From Rozella allomycis CSF55 (lineage: Eukaryota > Rozellomycota): a stretch of 64,000 bases of DNA. Numbering within the stretch: the stretch's first letter is position 1; every line of letters starts with the position of its first letter. Shown here piece by piece: positions 21,019-32,470 of this stretch. The translations under genes were made by a program, and so were the position numbers. Location of the stretch: NCBI GenBank assembly GCA_000442015.1, contig KE560903.1, positions 1 through 64,000 on the forward strand, given 5' to 3'. The notes beneath the pieces are model-generated. The model was not told the DNA's origin. It made no database searches and saw nothing but the letters and a program-made list of their open reading frames with translations.

Positions 21019-22784
21019 ATGGCTCAAACTTTAAAACAAACATTTCTTCCAGATATCAACGGCCCAAAAGAAAATTCATCTTTTATTATCTCTCCCAAGA
21101 TACGCAGAATGCTGAAAAACTCAACTTTGAAATCAGCCATTGAACCAATATCCCCAGACAAAAAGGTCTTGGCCAGAAACGAAGTCATCTATTATTCTAA
21201 AACATTCAAAGAAATAGTCAATGAAAAAACCGCCAGACAGCAAGTACAATATTATATAATTTCAAATCAGAATGTCATGAAATTGGGGTTTCTATCAAAC
21301 GAATATTCAACTTACAAGGCTTTGGGTAAATCAATTTCATACTAAATAATTGGGTGATCCAGTATTGGATTCTGAAGCTCTTTTAGTTTCTACATTGTTT
21401 CCACCAGACCCAGCAAATAATAATGACAGAAAAATCACATCTGCAGCCTTGTCGTAAGAATAATGAATTATTTATAAAGAACAAACACGGAACAAAAGAA
21501 TGAAATCGGACCCCCAATATTAATTATTGAGGATACTCAATTATTGAAGAGGACTGAATACACACCTTCTGGTAAACGAAATCGCTGCGTGCATAAAAGA
21601 AAAGGGATTGAGTGATGTAACGGAAAGAGGGCGCTTTAAAAATGGATACGATATTCTGTGTGAAAAGATTAATCAGGCGGGACAGCAAACTCGGGCGGTC
21701 AAGGTACCTGTAGACTATTTGAATGATGGCAGCTTGGGAGAAAATATATGGAGACCTTTGATAACAAGAAAAGAGAAGCGGAAATTGAACTAGAGAGGAA
21801 GCATAACGAGCCCCTTCCAGATGGGAAAGTTATTGATGTGAGGAATTGGGCGTTTGACATGCAGAGAAAAAAGACCGTGCAAGAAATGTTTAATGCTAAT
21901 TCTAATGCTGATCCACATCATGAATTGTAACTTGTGATGATGCATAAAATAGGGATACTAAATCGATTGCTACGGTTAGTGTGTCTCTCGAAAATCAGGC
22001 CGAGCGAGTTGAGATAAAATCAAAATCAGCGGCTAAAAAATTAACAAATTCAAAAAGACTTGCCAATAAAATAAATTACTGGACAAACCAATTCTATGAA
22101 CAAAGGGAATCTTTGAACGCATCATTGAATAATAAATTGCAATCTTATGAAGATGAAAGACAAGCTAATTTTAGGCGCAAATATAAAAGTTTTGAAGCGC
22201 ATTATGTAAGAAAGAAAAGTTTGTTTAAAATAGAATGTTGATTGTGCAGTTGATTTTAGTCGAATGAGGAGTATGGCGCGGCAGCTAAAGGTGGATGAAA
22301 AGTTGAAAGAAATGAAAGATGTTTCATGGTACGACGAGTTTATTGGAATGCTGACACCTAAATTTGGAAACATGCTGTTGATACAGACAAAGAACTACAT
22401 TAAACCTACTGAAACGTTGGAAGAGAAACTAATCAGCAAGATAAAATCGTAATATTATGAAAGTTCTCATAAAAGATTTATTGAGAATGATGTTCCATTC
22501 AATAAGAATACATTTAAAATGGTGTTGAAGAGTTTTAATTCGAGTGAATTTAATAAAGAAACAATACAAAGAGCGTTCCGATTTTTGAAAATGCATGCTG
22601 TAAAAAGGACGATTCATTTATATAGTTTAAATTGACGGAGCGAGATTATTTGAATTTGCTTGAAGAAATTGGACTTGAAGAAACAAAGCAGCCCAGTACC
22701 AATGATGTCACACCGCTTTCTGGAACAAGATTATCATTGGCACATCAAAAAGGATCAATTTCACGAAACTCTCTTAATCCTTGA
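21019..22784 (+). CDS. Unrecognised 512-residue helical protein
   Basis: Nine exons joined through introns of 37, 26, 28, 29, 26, 28, 27 and 26 nt give an exact multiple of three and 512 residues. It begins MAQTLKQTFLPDINGPKENS. The N-terminal half is mixed, with ISPKIRRMLKNSTLKSAIEP. The middle has coiled-coil-like charged stretches (NKKREAEIELERKHNEPL, YEDERQANFRRKYKSFEAHY), and a C-terminal helical part contains WYDEFIGMLTPKFGNMLL. No membrane segments or signal peptide are seen. I do not recognise the family; a cytoskeletal or axonemal role is possible but unsupported. Confidence 0.75.
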
Positions 22785-22956
22785 ATTAATGCATTTCTAA
22801 TAAATTATCTAGCAAAAAATCTTTCTAGTCGCGAATTACGAAAGATTAGTAATAGCACTTTAAAAAGTACTTATTATTTAATTCATTCTATCATTCCATC
22901 ATTTCCATCAGTTTTATATTTGTATATTTCCCTTGTGACCCCTGTCGAAAAAAAGT

Positions 22957-24704
22957 ATGACTGAAACTACAGCCAACTTGCATGCTGATCCAGTTACTGG
23001 AGAAATGGTGTCTAAATCGTAAGAATAAAATGTGATAAAAATAAAGTGAATTGAAACGCCGTATGAAGCAACGTGAAAAGGAAGCCAAAAAGGCTAGTCA
23101 GCCAGCTCCGGTTGTTGCGGCCAAAGAAGAGAAAGAAAAGGCTGTTGAAGAAGAGGAGCTTGATCCTAGTGTAAGAGAATGATGATGGCATAAGATAGCA
23201 ATATTTTGAAATGAGGTCAAGAGAGATCAACAAGTTGAGAGTGGAGGGAGAGTATCCATATCCACACAAGTTTAAGGTTACAATGAGTATAACTGAATTT
23301 ATTGAAAAGTATGATTATTTGAAGGAAGGAGAACATTTGGAAGAAATTGAAGTTTGTGTTGCTGGAAGAGTTCACAATAAGAGATCTAGTGGCAATAAAT
23401 TACACTTTTATGATTTGCATGGGGAAGGAAAGAAGGTGCAAATCATGGCGCAGTCACAATATGGAGAAGGAGAAAAATTTGTTGAATCGCATGAAGAGGT
23501 GAGAAGAGGAGATATTGTTGGAGTGAGAGGATTCCCTGGTAAATCCAAGAAGGGAGAATTGTCTGTGTTTTGTAGGGAGATTAAGAGATTGACGCCATGT
23601 CTTCATCAATTGCCAAAGGCGCATTATGGATTGAAGGACCAAGAAACGAGATACAGACAAAGATATTTAGATCTGATAATGAATGGGGAAGTTAGAAATA
23701 GATTTATAGCCAGATCTAAGATTATTAATTATGTTAGAAGATTTTTAGATAATTTAGGATTTCTTGAAGTTGAAACTCCAATGATGAACATGATTGCAGG
23801 GGGTGCGACTGCTAAGCCATTCATTACTCATCATAACGATTTGAATATGGATCTTTACATGAGAATAGCGCCTGAACTTTATTTAAAAATGTTGGTTGTT
23901 GGTGGGATGGACAGAGTTTATGAATTGGGAAAACAATTTAGAAACGAAGGAATTGATTTGACCCACAACCCTGAATTTACTACTTGTGAATTTTATATGG
24001 CGTACGCTGACTACAACGATTTGATTTCTATTACAGAACAAATGCTGTCTGGAATGGTCAAATCTATCACTGGAAGCTACAAAATAAAATATTCGCCAGC
24101 TGAAGGAAAAGAATGGATTCTTGACTTCACCCCTCCATTCAAAAAAGTTGATTTGATTTCTGAATTAGAAAGAGAATTAAACGTCAAATTCCCTCCTTTG
24201 ACTGAATTCGCTTCTGATGAAATGAATTCCTTTTTAAACAACCTTTGCTTGAAACACAACGTTGATTGTTCCCCTCCAAGAACCTCTGCTCGTTTATTAG
24301 ATAAATTGGTTGGTGAGTTTATTGAAGAAAGATGTTTAAATCCAACGTTTATCATGAATCATCCTCAATTAATGTCTCCTCTCGCAAAGGCTCATCGTTC
24401 TATCCCTGGTCTCACTGAAAGATTTGAACTCTTTGTTGCCACTAAAGAAATTTGCAACGCTTACACCGAATTAAACGATCCTTTCGACCAAAGAGAACGC
24501 TTTGAACAACAAGCTAAAGACAAGGCTGCTGGTGACGATGAAGCTCAATTAATCGATGAAAACTTTTGCACTTCTCTTGAATATGGTCTCCCTCCAACTG
24601 CTGGATGGGGTTTAGGCTTGGATCGTCTCACAATGTTCCTCACCAACACAAACAACATTAAAGAAGTCTTACTCTTTCCTGCTATGAAACCAATCGATCA
24701 ATAA
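22957..24704 (+). CDS. KARS: Cytoplasmic lysyl-tRNA synthetase (class II)
   Basis: Three exons, two 28-nt introns, 563 residues. The N-terminal extension ([17 protein letters not shown]) is the lysine-rich helix that eukaryotic enzymes use to bind tRNA. An OB-fold anticodon-binding domain follows ([18 protein letters not shown]). Class II motif 1 lies around [16 protein letters not shown], motif 2 is [20 protein letters not shown] and motif 3 is [14 protein letters not shown]. The enzyme charges tRNA-Lys. The coding strand is purine/G-rich in the 5' two thirds and C-rich after about 24,100. Confidence 0.96.
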
Positions 24705-24813
24705 ATAAACTATTAAACATTTATAAAATATCTTATCTCTTGAAGTTGTAATTATATATGGTACAGGAAAGTGCTTGATGTTAAAAGTAGATTTAGGAAA
24801 AAGTGACAAAAAC

Positions 24814-24884
24814 TCTTCCGCTGGGAATTGAACCCAGGTCTTCCGCGTGACAGGCGGAGATACTAACCACTATACTACGAAAGA
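24814..24884 (-). tRNA. tRNA-Asp (GTC), second copy
   Basis: Read on the minus strand this is the same 71-nt tRNA as at 20,843, differing in the 3' acceptor strand (CGGAAGA instead of CGAAAGA), which turns one A-U pair into a G-U pair. Anticodon GTC and both internal promoter boxes are identical. Confidence 0.95.
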
Positions 24885-25014
24885 TGTGTTGATGTGAAAA
24901 GTTAATATTGATTATACTGAATTATCCAGTTAGTTTTAAGAACTTTGTGTGTTTATTTTCATATTACTGTAATTATCTGCCAGCAATGTAATTTCTAAAT
25001 ATTGAGTATAATCA

Positions 25015-26282
25015 TCATATTTTACTCTCGTTGATACTTTTGCTTTCGAATTCTTCCCAGTCAATTTTGGACTTTATCTTGTCAGCTCGGTTTGATAGTA
25101 TTAATAAATCAACATTTCGCTTTGGTAACAACTTTGATATATGAAATTCAATGATATACCAGAAATGGCATCATATCGATTTCCAGAGGCGGTATTTTTC
25201 GTTCAAAAGATTCGGGCTTTATAGTTATTTCTTCTTTCAAATTTGCAAAGTTCATAAATACTGGTGAACTAAATTGTTTCTTGACATCGTAATTAATGTA
25301 TGATCGTGTTCTCAAAACATTGCATAAAAGCGCGTTGGCCAAATATTTTTCTGTTTCTGAAGCGGTAAAGGTTCCAGAGGATCTAGTCGTCTTGAAGATA
25401 TTATTTAAAATTTTAGTCTTTATTCCAAGTGAATTTGGAGACACAAGGTTGTCACCGCTATCGGAGTTTATATAATCTACGTATGATTCCCAAGTAGCTT
25501 GAATATTAAAATTGGAGACAGGCGGAAGATAATCATTTCCCTTAAAGATGGAAATAAAACCAAAATCTCTCAAGCTAGCTGATAGATTTTGCTTGGGTAA
25601 CGTATTTGCTATAAAATGCGAAAAATTGTTAAAGGAAAAGTAATACATTTTTTCTGTATCAATGACATGACAATTAGGCTTGTTTAAAGATATTACTACT
25701 TTCCTTTAAAACCTTATTGTTACTTGACAATGTCAGGTCCGAAATATCCGGTGTGTGAATAATGTGATGATCATCTTGGGGAGCACTTTTTATCATTTCA
25801 ATAATTTTGCTCTTTTTAAATTGCTTTTAATATCCTACCTCTCCTTCGTCAGCAAATTGCATCCCATTAAATCTAATTCCATAATTCTTACAAATGTCTT
25901 GAATATGATTTTCACATCTATCATTAAAGACATTTAAATTATACTCCTCTCTAAACGCTGTTCCGAGATCACCCTTAAGCATGTAATACATTCTGTTCTT
26001 TCTTCTTAAAATCTGGGTCTCTATTTTTGTAGCTGGAGGCACACCATCAGTGAATATATTAATTTGGTCGCATTTAAGGTCCATTAATTCTTTTATTTTT
26101 CCATGTAAAAATTTCTTTAACTGATAAGATTTGTGATATTCTGGAAACGCCCTACAAGCTTCATAAAATGCAATATTAAAATCGACATAGAGTGTTTTCT
26201 TGGCTCCATGAATTTCTTTTACACCTATGCCTTTTTCTTTGTATATTTTCGGGAACCATTTTTGGAATCCCCTGATGCCCAT
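25015..26282 (-). CDS. Short XRN-type 5'-3' exoribonuclease
   Basis: Four exons (introns 27, 34 and 28 nt) give 392 residues. It starts MGIRGFQKWFPKIY, the XRN N-terminal signature. It retains the acidic active-site blocks: LYVDFN, NIFTDGVPPATK, FADEGESKII and FKGNDYLPPV. The protein ends soon after the nuclease core, whereas Xrn1 and Rat1 are 900-1500 residues, so the usual C-terminal domains are missing. The third intron adds a 44-residue C terminus ending NESKI. Likely an RNA exonuclease; a flap-type nuclease is the alternative, but the FTDGVPP block favours XRN. Confidence 0.75.
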
Positions 26283-26391
26283 TCAGATTTTTGGCTCCAG
26301 GGTTGTGAATAGAGGTTAAAATTAAGGAAAGAATAAAAAACCACAAGGTTAAAATACTAAATAATTATCAACATCAACATCAACAATTAAT

Positions 26392-29300
26392 TTATTGAAA
26401 AAACTTGCAATTGATCAATTCCTCTGCCGAAGGTCTTTGTGAATACGATCTTATGAAGCAATCTTTTAGTAAGATCGTACCATCAACCCCAAGGACAGAA
26501 TTTTCAGGTATGGAAGGTCTTTGATTAGAGATACCTAAATTATACATGATTGCCCATTCATTCTCCAAATTTGACCAAGGTCTCTTACCAGTGGCCATTT
26601 CCAATACTGTACAACCAAAGCTCCAGATGTCAACTTTTGTAGTTACTTCATCACCAATAATTATTTCAGGAGCCATATAAGCAGGGGTGCCAATAAGAGT
26701 ATTGGCGCCATTAACAGTCTTTTTGCTTTTCACTATCTTAGCAGCACCGAAATCCACGAGCTTGACTACACCTTTAGAGTCGATGAGAATATTGTCTATC
26801 AATTTCCAATTTTGTGGTTACCTGGTTTAATGTCACGATGAATGATGTCTTTTGAATGCAAGTAGCGTAATCCTTCGAGTATTTGAACAGAAATTTGTTT
26901 AATTATAGACACTTCAGTTATGGGTTCATTTCTTATTAAATTCTCTAAAGATCCCCCAGAGCAATACTCCATTAAGATATGAACGTGGTCTTTGTGATAT
27001 TCAAGGCCGTAATATTCAACAATATTGGAATGTTGCAAATACTGAATGACGTCCAGTTCTTCCTTCACTTGCTGATTAGTTTCAACGACAGAGTTAACAT
27101 CAGGGAATCTGATTTCTTTAATAGCCATAAGTTCTCCAGTGTCTAAATCGATGCAATCATAAACTGTTCCAAAGGATCCCGTACCAATGCAGTTCCTTAT
27201 TTGATACCTAAATCTCTCTCTTCCTTTTGCTAAAGCAGTCGGAGAAAATATAATTTCACTTTCAAAGATTGGAATTTGAATCTCTTTATTGAGTACCCGT
27301 CCAACTAAGCCTTTTTCAGCCAATCGGTTTCTAATGTTGCAATCCAGGGTGTTAATAGCTGTTAAATAATCAATCTTTTTATTTTCCCTACTAATTGGTG
27401 TCTTTGATCTAATGTAAATAGATGGAGAGTAAATAAATTCATTTTGTGTTTCGTTAATGCCATATAGGCTCTCCTCCTGTTCACGTTGAAAATGGGATAT
27501 CAACAAAGACATACAACAACTAACTTTATTTTTCAAATTTAGAAATTCGTGGTCAGATATTTTAAAAATATTATTTCCCTTTAGGCACTGAAAAGCGAAA
27601 CGCAGCGCTGTCACAGCCCAGCGAAAAGTTCTTATATCAGTAGGAGAACAATCGGAGCACGTAAAAGAAACCCAATCAATAGAAAAATGAATAATTTTTA
27701 CAATTAATTCTTTTTTGTTTTCATATCTCATGTATTTCATAAAGCGGTACGAGACTGTCGCGATCAAATTGAAAAAGCTTTCCATTTCCTCCAGTGTAAA
27801 ATTAAGTAATTCTTCTTTTGATTCTTTCCTTATTACATCTGCTGAAGCAATTAAAGAAGAGCAAAAACTAAGGACTTTAGAATGCAACTGGGCAAGACTC
27901 TGATTTATTCTCGAATGACGGCTCTGGTAAACACATTCGACATCAACGTTAAGAACTTCACGAAATAAATTTAAAACAGACTTTCTTGCAACGTTGCAAT
28001 TATTTTTCCCAAGTCCGAGCAATCGTAAACTGTCTTTAGGAATATCTTGAAAATACAAACAACAATCAAAATCCAAATGTAACTGTGGTCCCATCCAATC
28101 AATTAAGCAAGGTCCCCAGAACACTACAACAAACGGTGGAGCATTTTCAGAGAATGTTTGCTCAACGCTCTCACATAAGCCACCTTTTAAGACGCAACAA
28201 AGTTGAGATTGCATCATATATGGAGGACAGAAAACATAGAGCTTTTTTTCCATCGGAGTCTTTAGGTCGCATTCAGAAAACTTGACGATTGAAAAATCAT
28301 TTTCATAGAGCATCTTGACTAGTTTATTCATGTCAGCAATCTTCAAATCACTTGCATCCTCCAGTGAATGGGTTAAAAGTCTCGTAAGGCTTATGTAACT
28401 TTTAATCCTTAATCTCATGGATTCTAAAGCCCTCATCAACAATTTCCCCCGTACTCCTTCGTGGCGCAGGACATCGCCAATTTTGCCCTCTAATTTATCC
28501 AGTAGCTTGCTTAACAAATGACTTTAAATTTAATAAAAAAATATTACCAAAAAAATATAGAAATTAGTTCTTCAGATTCTGGAATCCCATCCATTATTGA
28601 AATTAGAAATGCCCAATCATTTTCCCAATCAAAAAAGTATTCGGATGATAAATACCTAATTTCACTCAAGGTCAAATAGTATTTCAAAAATTTTATCATC
28701 ATTTTATCATATTTATCCATAAACACTTTGATGCTCCTCAAATCACAGCAGTTAAGTGACATAATATTACGTTTCACTTTAGTTCCCAGTTTCAAAACTG
28801 TAATCATATCTTTTATTATTGCATCAGATTGTTGTTGGGATTCTTCATTCACTTTTAGTGAAGGCACTTTTTCAAGCCTTATTTGCATGCATTCATACTT
28901 AAGATAGCCAGGAAATAGGGTAATGTCATTTAAAACCATTCTTATTGTTGGCAAACCAACTCTCTCATAAAAAGATTCGTGATTTAGGACCTCTTTGCCT
29001 TTCTTGATTAAAGTGTTGACTTGCTTTATCAAATTCATATTGAATATTTTTTCAATGTCTTGCGTTCTCAAAATTTTTTCTATGTGCCTCTTGTTGTTCG
29101 TAATTGTCTCTGTAATGGAAAATTCATTAACTGGAAAATTGGAACTCATCCAATCTCTTATGATGCTTCGGAATTGATAGATCAAGAAAGATATATTGAA
29201 CCACTTTGTCAGATTCTCATAATTTTCTTTAAATGCTTCATTTTGGAATTTGGGATTCTCTCTCAGGAACATTCTTAAACTGGGGTAAGAATTCTCCACC

Positions 29301-29941
29301 TCGGCCAACCTCTCAAGCAAAGAAAAAAGTATATCGATTCCATTTTTTAATGTTATCCCTGGGGGCAAATGGAAGTCGACCACTTCGTTGTATAGTTTAT
29401 CAATTTTCTTTCTTGATTCCTCAATTATCATTGATTGTTTCGATAACGTTCGACCCTCTCTTTTGGCCTTAATTTCAAGCCAAAATTTATATTTGAATTC
29501 ATCACTTTTGAACACAGCCAAAGTCCTCTCGTCAATATTGAACTGTTCAACATTCACAAAGTCCCCCTTTATTGCTTCGCCTAGTGTTTCTCTCCAAGTT
29601 AGTCTTTCATCATAAGATCCTTCCTTTTTCAAAATATCCAAAAGTCTTTGATCCAATTCTTCGTCTGCAGACACTTGAGAACCACATTCCTTAAAAGAAA
29701 CTTGTGTATGATGCGTTTGATCAATATCTTTTTCTACTGAGGCTAGTAATTCACTTCCAGTCTCCTCAGAATAGTCCTTTTCTCCTCTAAGTATTTCGTT
29801 ATTCAGAAATTTTTCACCAACTACAACATAGTTTCCCTATTCTATATAATTTATCTAAAATACTCTGTTTTCAAATGTTTCTAAAACATGTTTGTATTTA
29901 CTTTCATTCTCGGGTTCCACACCAATAAAATGTACATTCAT
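26392..29941 (-). CDS. SSK2/MEKK4-type MAP kinase kinase kinase
   Basis: Four exons with introns of 27, 26 and 26 nt give 1156 residues. The N-terminal half carries the conserved SSK2 region (RLTWRETLGEAIKGDFV, FWLEIKAKREGR, RGKLLMRALESMRLRIK). The kinase domain occupies the last 270 residues: glycine loop IGTGSFGTVYDC, lysine in MAIKEI, HRDIKPDN formed across the 26-nt intron at 26,796-26,821, DFGAAK, GTPAYMAPE and the family-specific NEWAIMYN. Such kinases start the HOG/p38 stress pathway. The start MNVHFIGVEPENES lies in a small first exon ending at about 29,864, found by frame continuity. Confidence 0.9.
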
Positions 29942-29982
29942 GAAAAATTTGGAACTTAAAAAGTTTATTTAAAAGTTAAAAT

Positions 29983-32401
29983 TTATAACCTTAATTGACT
30001 CTTTTTGTTCAAATCAGATTTCAAATTGGCATGGCTTAAAATCAATCTGTTTCCACTGGTATTTAGTCTTCCAGAATTAATTCTTCTAAGCTCATTCATT
30101 AGCATCCTCTTTTTCTTAATCTTTCTTCTCTTTACAAAAACAGCAATGGCTGCAGATAATGATAGGACAAATACCGTACATCCTGTGGAAACTAGGACAA
30201 TCAAATTCGTACTAGAATCCATGTCCCCTTTATAAAAGAAAATAATGATCCATACCTTGAGAACCAGCTTCATATATTGCAGAAACCGTGCTTGTTAAGG
30301 CTTTTGTGCTATCTCCTGTTGACACAAATGAAGACTTTTGTGCAACCTGCGATGACAATGAAGCTGAATAAGGCAAATAAGTTAATGACGAAGGTGCTGA
30401 AACTATTGCGGAAAATGAAGGGTCAATTATTGATCCTCTACTGTAACTGGTAGAACTAACGGATCGATAAAGCGTGCTGATTGTAAAGGATGTAATTTCT
30501 GGTTGAATAATGGTAGTCAAAGTTGCTGTCGAAATCGTGGCTACTATTGTAGTCACAGGAGTTGTTGTAGTTGTTGTAGGAGTTGCAGTAGTTGTTGTAG
30601 TTATAGGAGTTGTACTAGTTGTTGTAGTCACAAAAGTTGTAATAGTTGTTGTTGTAATCTCAGGTGTTGTTGTAGAAATAGTTGTTCTAATGACGGGAGT
30701 CGTAGTACTAGTAGTAGTTGTAATCAAAGTAGTCGTTGTAGTGATCGTTGCAATCAAAGTAGTTGTTGTAATGGCTAGAGTCGTAGTATTAGTAGTTGTA
30801 ATCAAAGGAGTTGTTGTAGTCACAGGAGTTGTAATAGTAGTTGCTGTAACGGAGGGAGTTGTGGTAGTAGTGGTAGTTGTAAACGAAGGAGTTGTTGTAG
30901 TTGTTGTAGTCACAGGGGTCGTTGTATCAGTAGTTGTAATCACAGGAGTCGTTGTAGTAGTTGTAGTCACAGGAGTCGTTGCAGTAGTAATTGTAGTCAC
31001 AGGAGTCGTTGTAGTAGTAGTTGTAATCAAAGGAGTCGTTGTACTAGTAGTTGTAATCAAAGGAGTTGTAGTAGTAGTTGTGGTTGTCAAAGGTGTCGTT
31101 GTAGTAGTACTTGTAATCAAAGAAGTTATTGTAGTAGTTGTGATAATCAAAGGAGTCGTCGTAGTAGTTGTGGTAATCAAAGGAGTCGTTGTAGTAGTTG
31201 TGATTACAGGAGTCGCTGTTGTAGTTGTTCTCGTGGATGATGTGGTAATCAGGTTCGTCGTGGTTGTTCTAATGGAAGCGGTCGTTTTAGTTGTAGCTCA
31301 ATAAAAAACCTATTTTATCTTACTTGTTGATAATTTAGATGTCGCTACAATATTGCACGTGTTAGTTGAATGTAAGAGCACATTCTTAAATAAAAATTGT
31401 GAATATTGATCACTAAAACTATTGAATTCAATCATTAATGCTTTAGTGACGTCCACTCCAAAGTCTGAAATCGGAATGTCAATTTGCTGCCATTGCTGAG
31501 CCAATGAAGTTACAATATAATTTGAAGATGGTACCCACCCTTTGCTTACCCAGCTACTGCAATCTGAATTCCCACTATAGAGGGCAATATTAAATTGGGA
31601 AGTAGATGCTGGAATATAAACACTAATTCTGACGCTAACATAACTGTTCAGATTTAGACAGCCACTTGAAGCAAACTTCATGTAATATGTTCCCGTATTT
31701 CCAATAATCTGCACAGCATTCTGAGTACTCTCAAACGTAGCTATTAGATTTCCAGTTGCGGCTGTTGTGCCCCCTAGCTGATTAGGGGAAAATGGCTGTG
31801 AACTAAAACTGTTAATCAACAAGTCGCAATAAACTGGCAACGGAGATTGATTTACAATGCTACAACTTGAGCTTGAATAAAATTCAACATTTTTGAATAG
31901 AAATTGAGAATACGGAGAGTTAAAATTTGACAGATAAATTGCATAACCTTTTGTGAGATCTGAGCCATAAGCGGTATAACTTGAAAGAGGAATATTAATG
32001 GTTTGCCATTGTTGCGTATAGGATGTGTCTACAATCCCTGTTGAAAACACCGTAACAGTTTTTGAAGTACTCGATCCACATTGTGTTGTTCCTGAAACCA
32101 AAGATATTCTAAAAGTTGATGATGAGGTGGGCAGAAATAGCTGCATTCTGATGGAAGAATAGCCGCTTAAATTAACACAACCATAATCTGCCAATCTAAT
32201 ATTATAAGTGCCGGAATAGCCGATTATTAACAAAGCCTTTTCTGATGTTTCAAAACTAGCCGAGAGATCTGATGTGGCACCTGAGATTCCCCCTAATTGA
32301 TTGGGCGAGAAAGGAAGACTATTAAAGCTATTAACAGTGGTTGTGCATTGAGAAAGTACCTTTGAAACAAGAATGAAAGTAAATGCTAAGAATGTGATCA
32401 T
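29983..32401 (-). CDS. Mucin-like type I surface protein with two tandem ectodomains
   Basis: Three exons (introns 27 and 28 nt), 787 residues. A signal peptide (ITFLAFTFILVSKVLS) leads into two related domains of about 165 residues. Each begins CxxxxNSFxSxPFSPNQLGG and ends with a QFLFKNV motif and cysteines, a jelly-roll carbohydrate-binding-like pattern. A threonine-rich stalk of roughly 300 residues follows (repeats of the type TTTTTTPVI), then Ser-rich sequence, a transmembrane helix (LIVLVSTGCTVFVLSLSAAIAVFV) described here by its ends, and a basic cytoplasmic tail (KRRKIKKKRMLMNELRR). It is probably a heavily O-glycosylated adhesin or surface sensor. I do not recognise a named family. 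Confidence 0.8.
30520..31290 (-). repeat. Threonine-codon repeat encoding the mucin stalk
   Basis: About 770 bp of imperfect ACT/ACA/ACG triplet runs spaced by CCTTTGATT-like units, read on the minus strand as 8-10 residue units TTTTTTPLI or TTTTTTPVT. Because it is near-periodic, long artificial frames appear on the opposite strand as poly-valine. Confidence 0.85.
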
Positions 32402-32470
32402 TCAATGCACTTCTTAGCAACGAGCTAAGACGCAAAGACTTTTCAAAGTGAAAAAGGGTTAAATATTTTA

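Noticed and set aside
28518..28543. Two separate genes for the N-terminal and kinase parts of SSK2
   Set aside because: A 26-nt GT...AG intron joins them in frame, and the domain order is that of one SSK2/MEKK4 protein.
30503..31304. Long plus-strand frames rich in valine or cysteine/serine
   Set aside because: They are reverse-complement readings of the ACT/ACA repeat that encodes the Thr-rich stalk; the minus-strand frame has signal peptide, domains, introns and TM helix.
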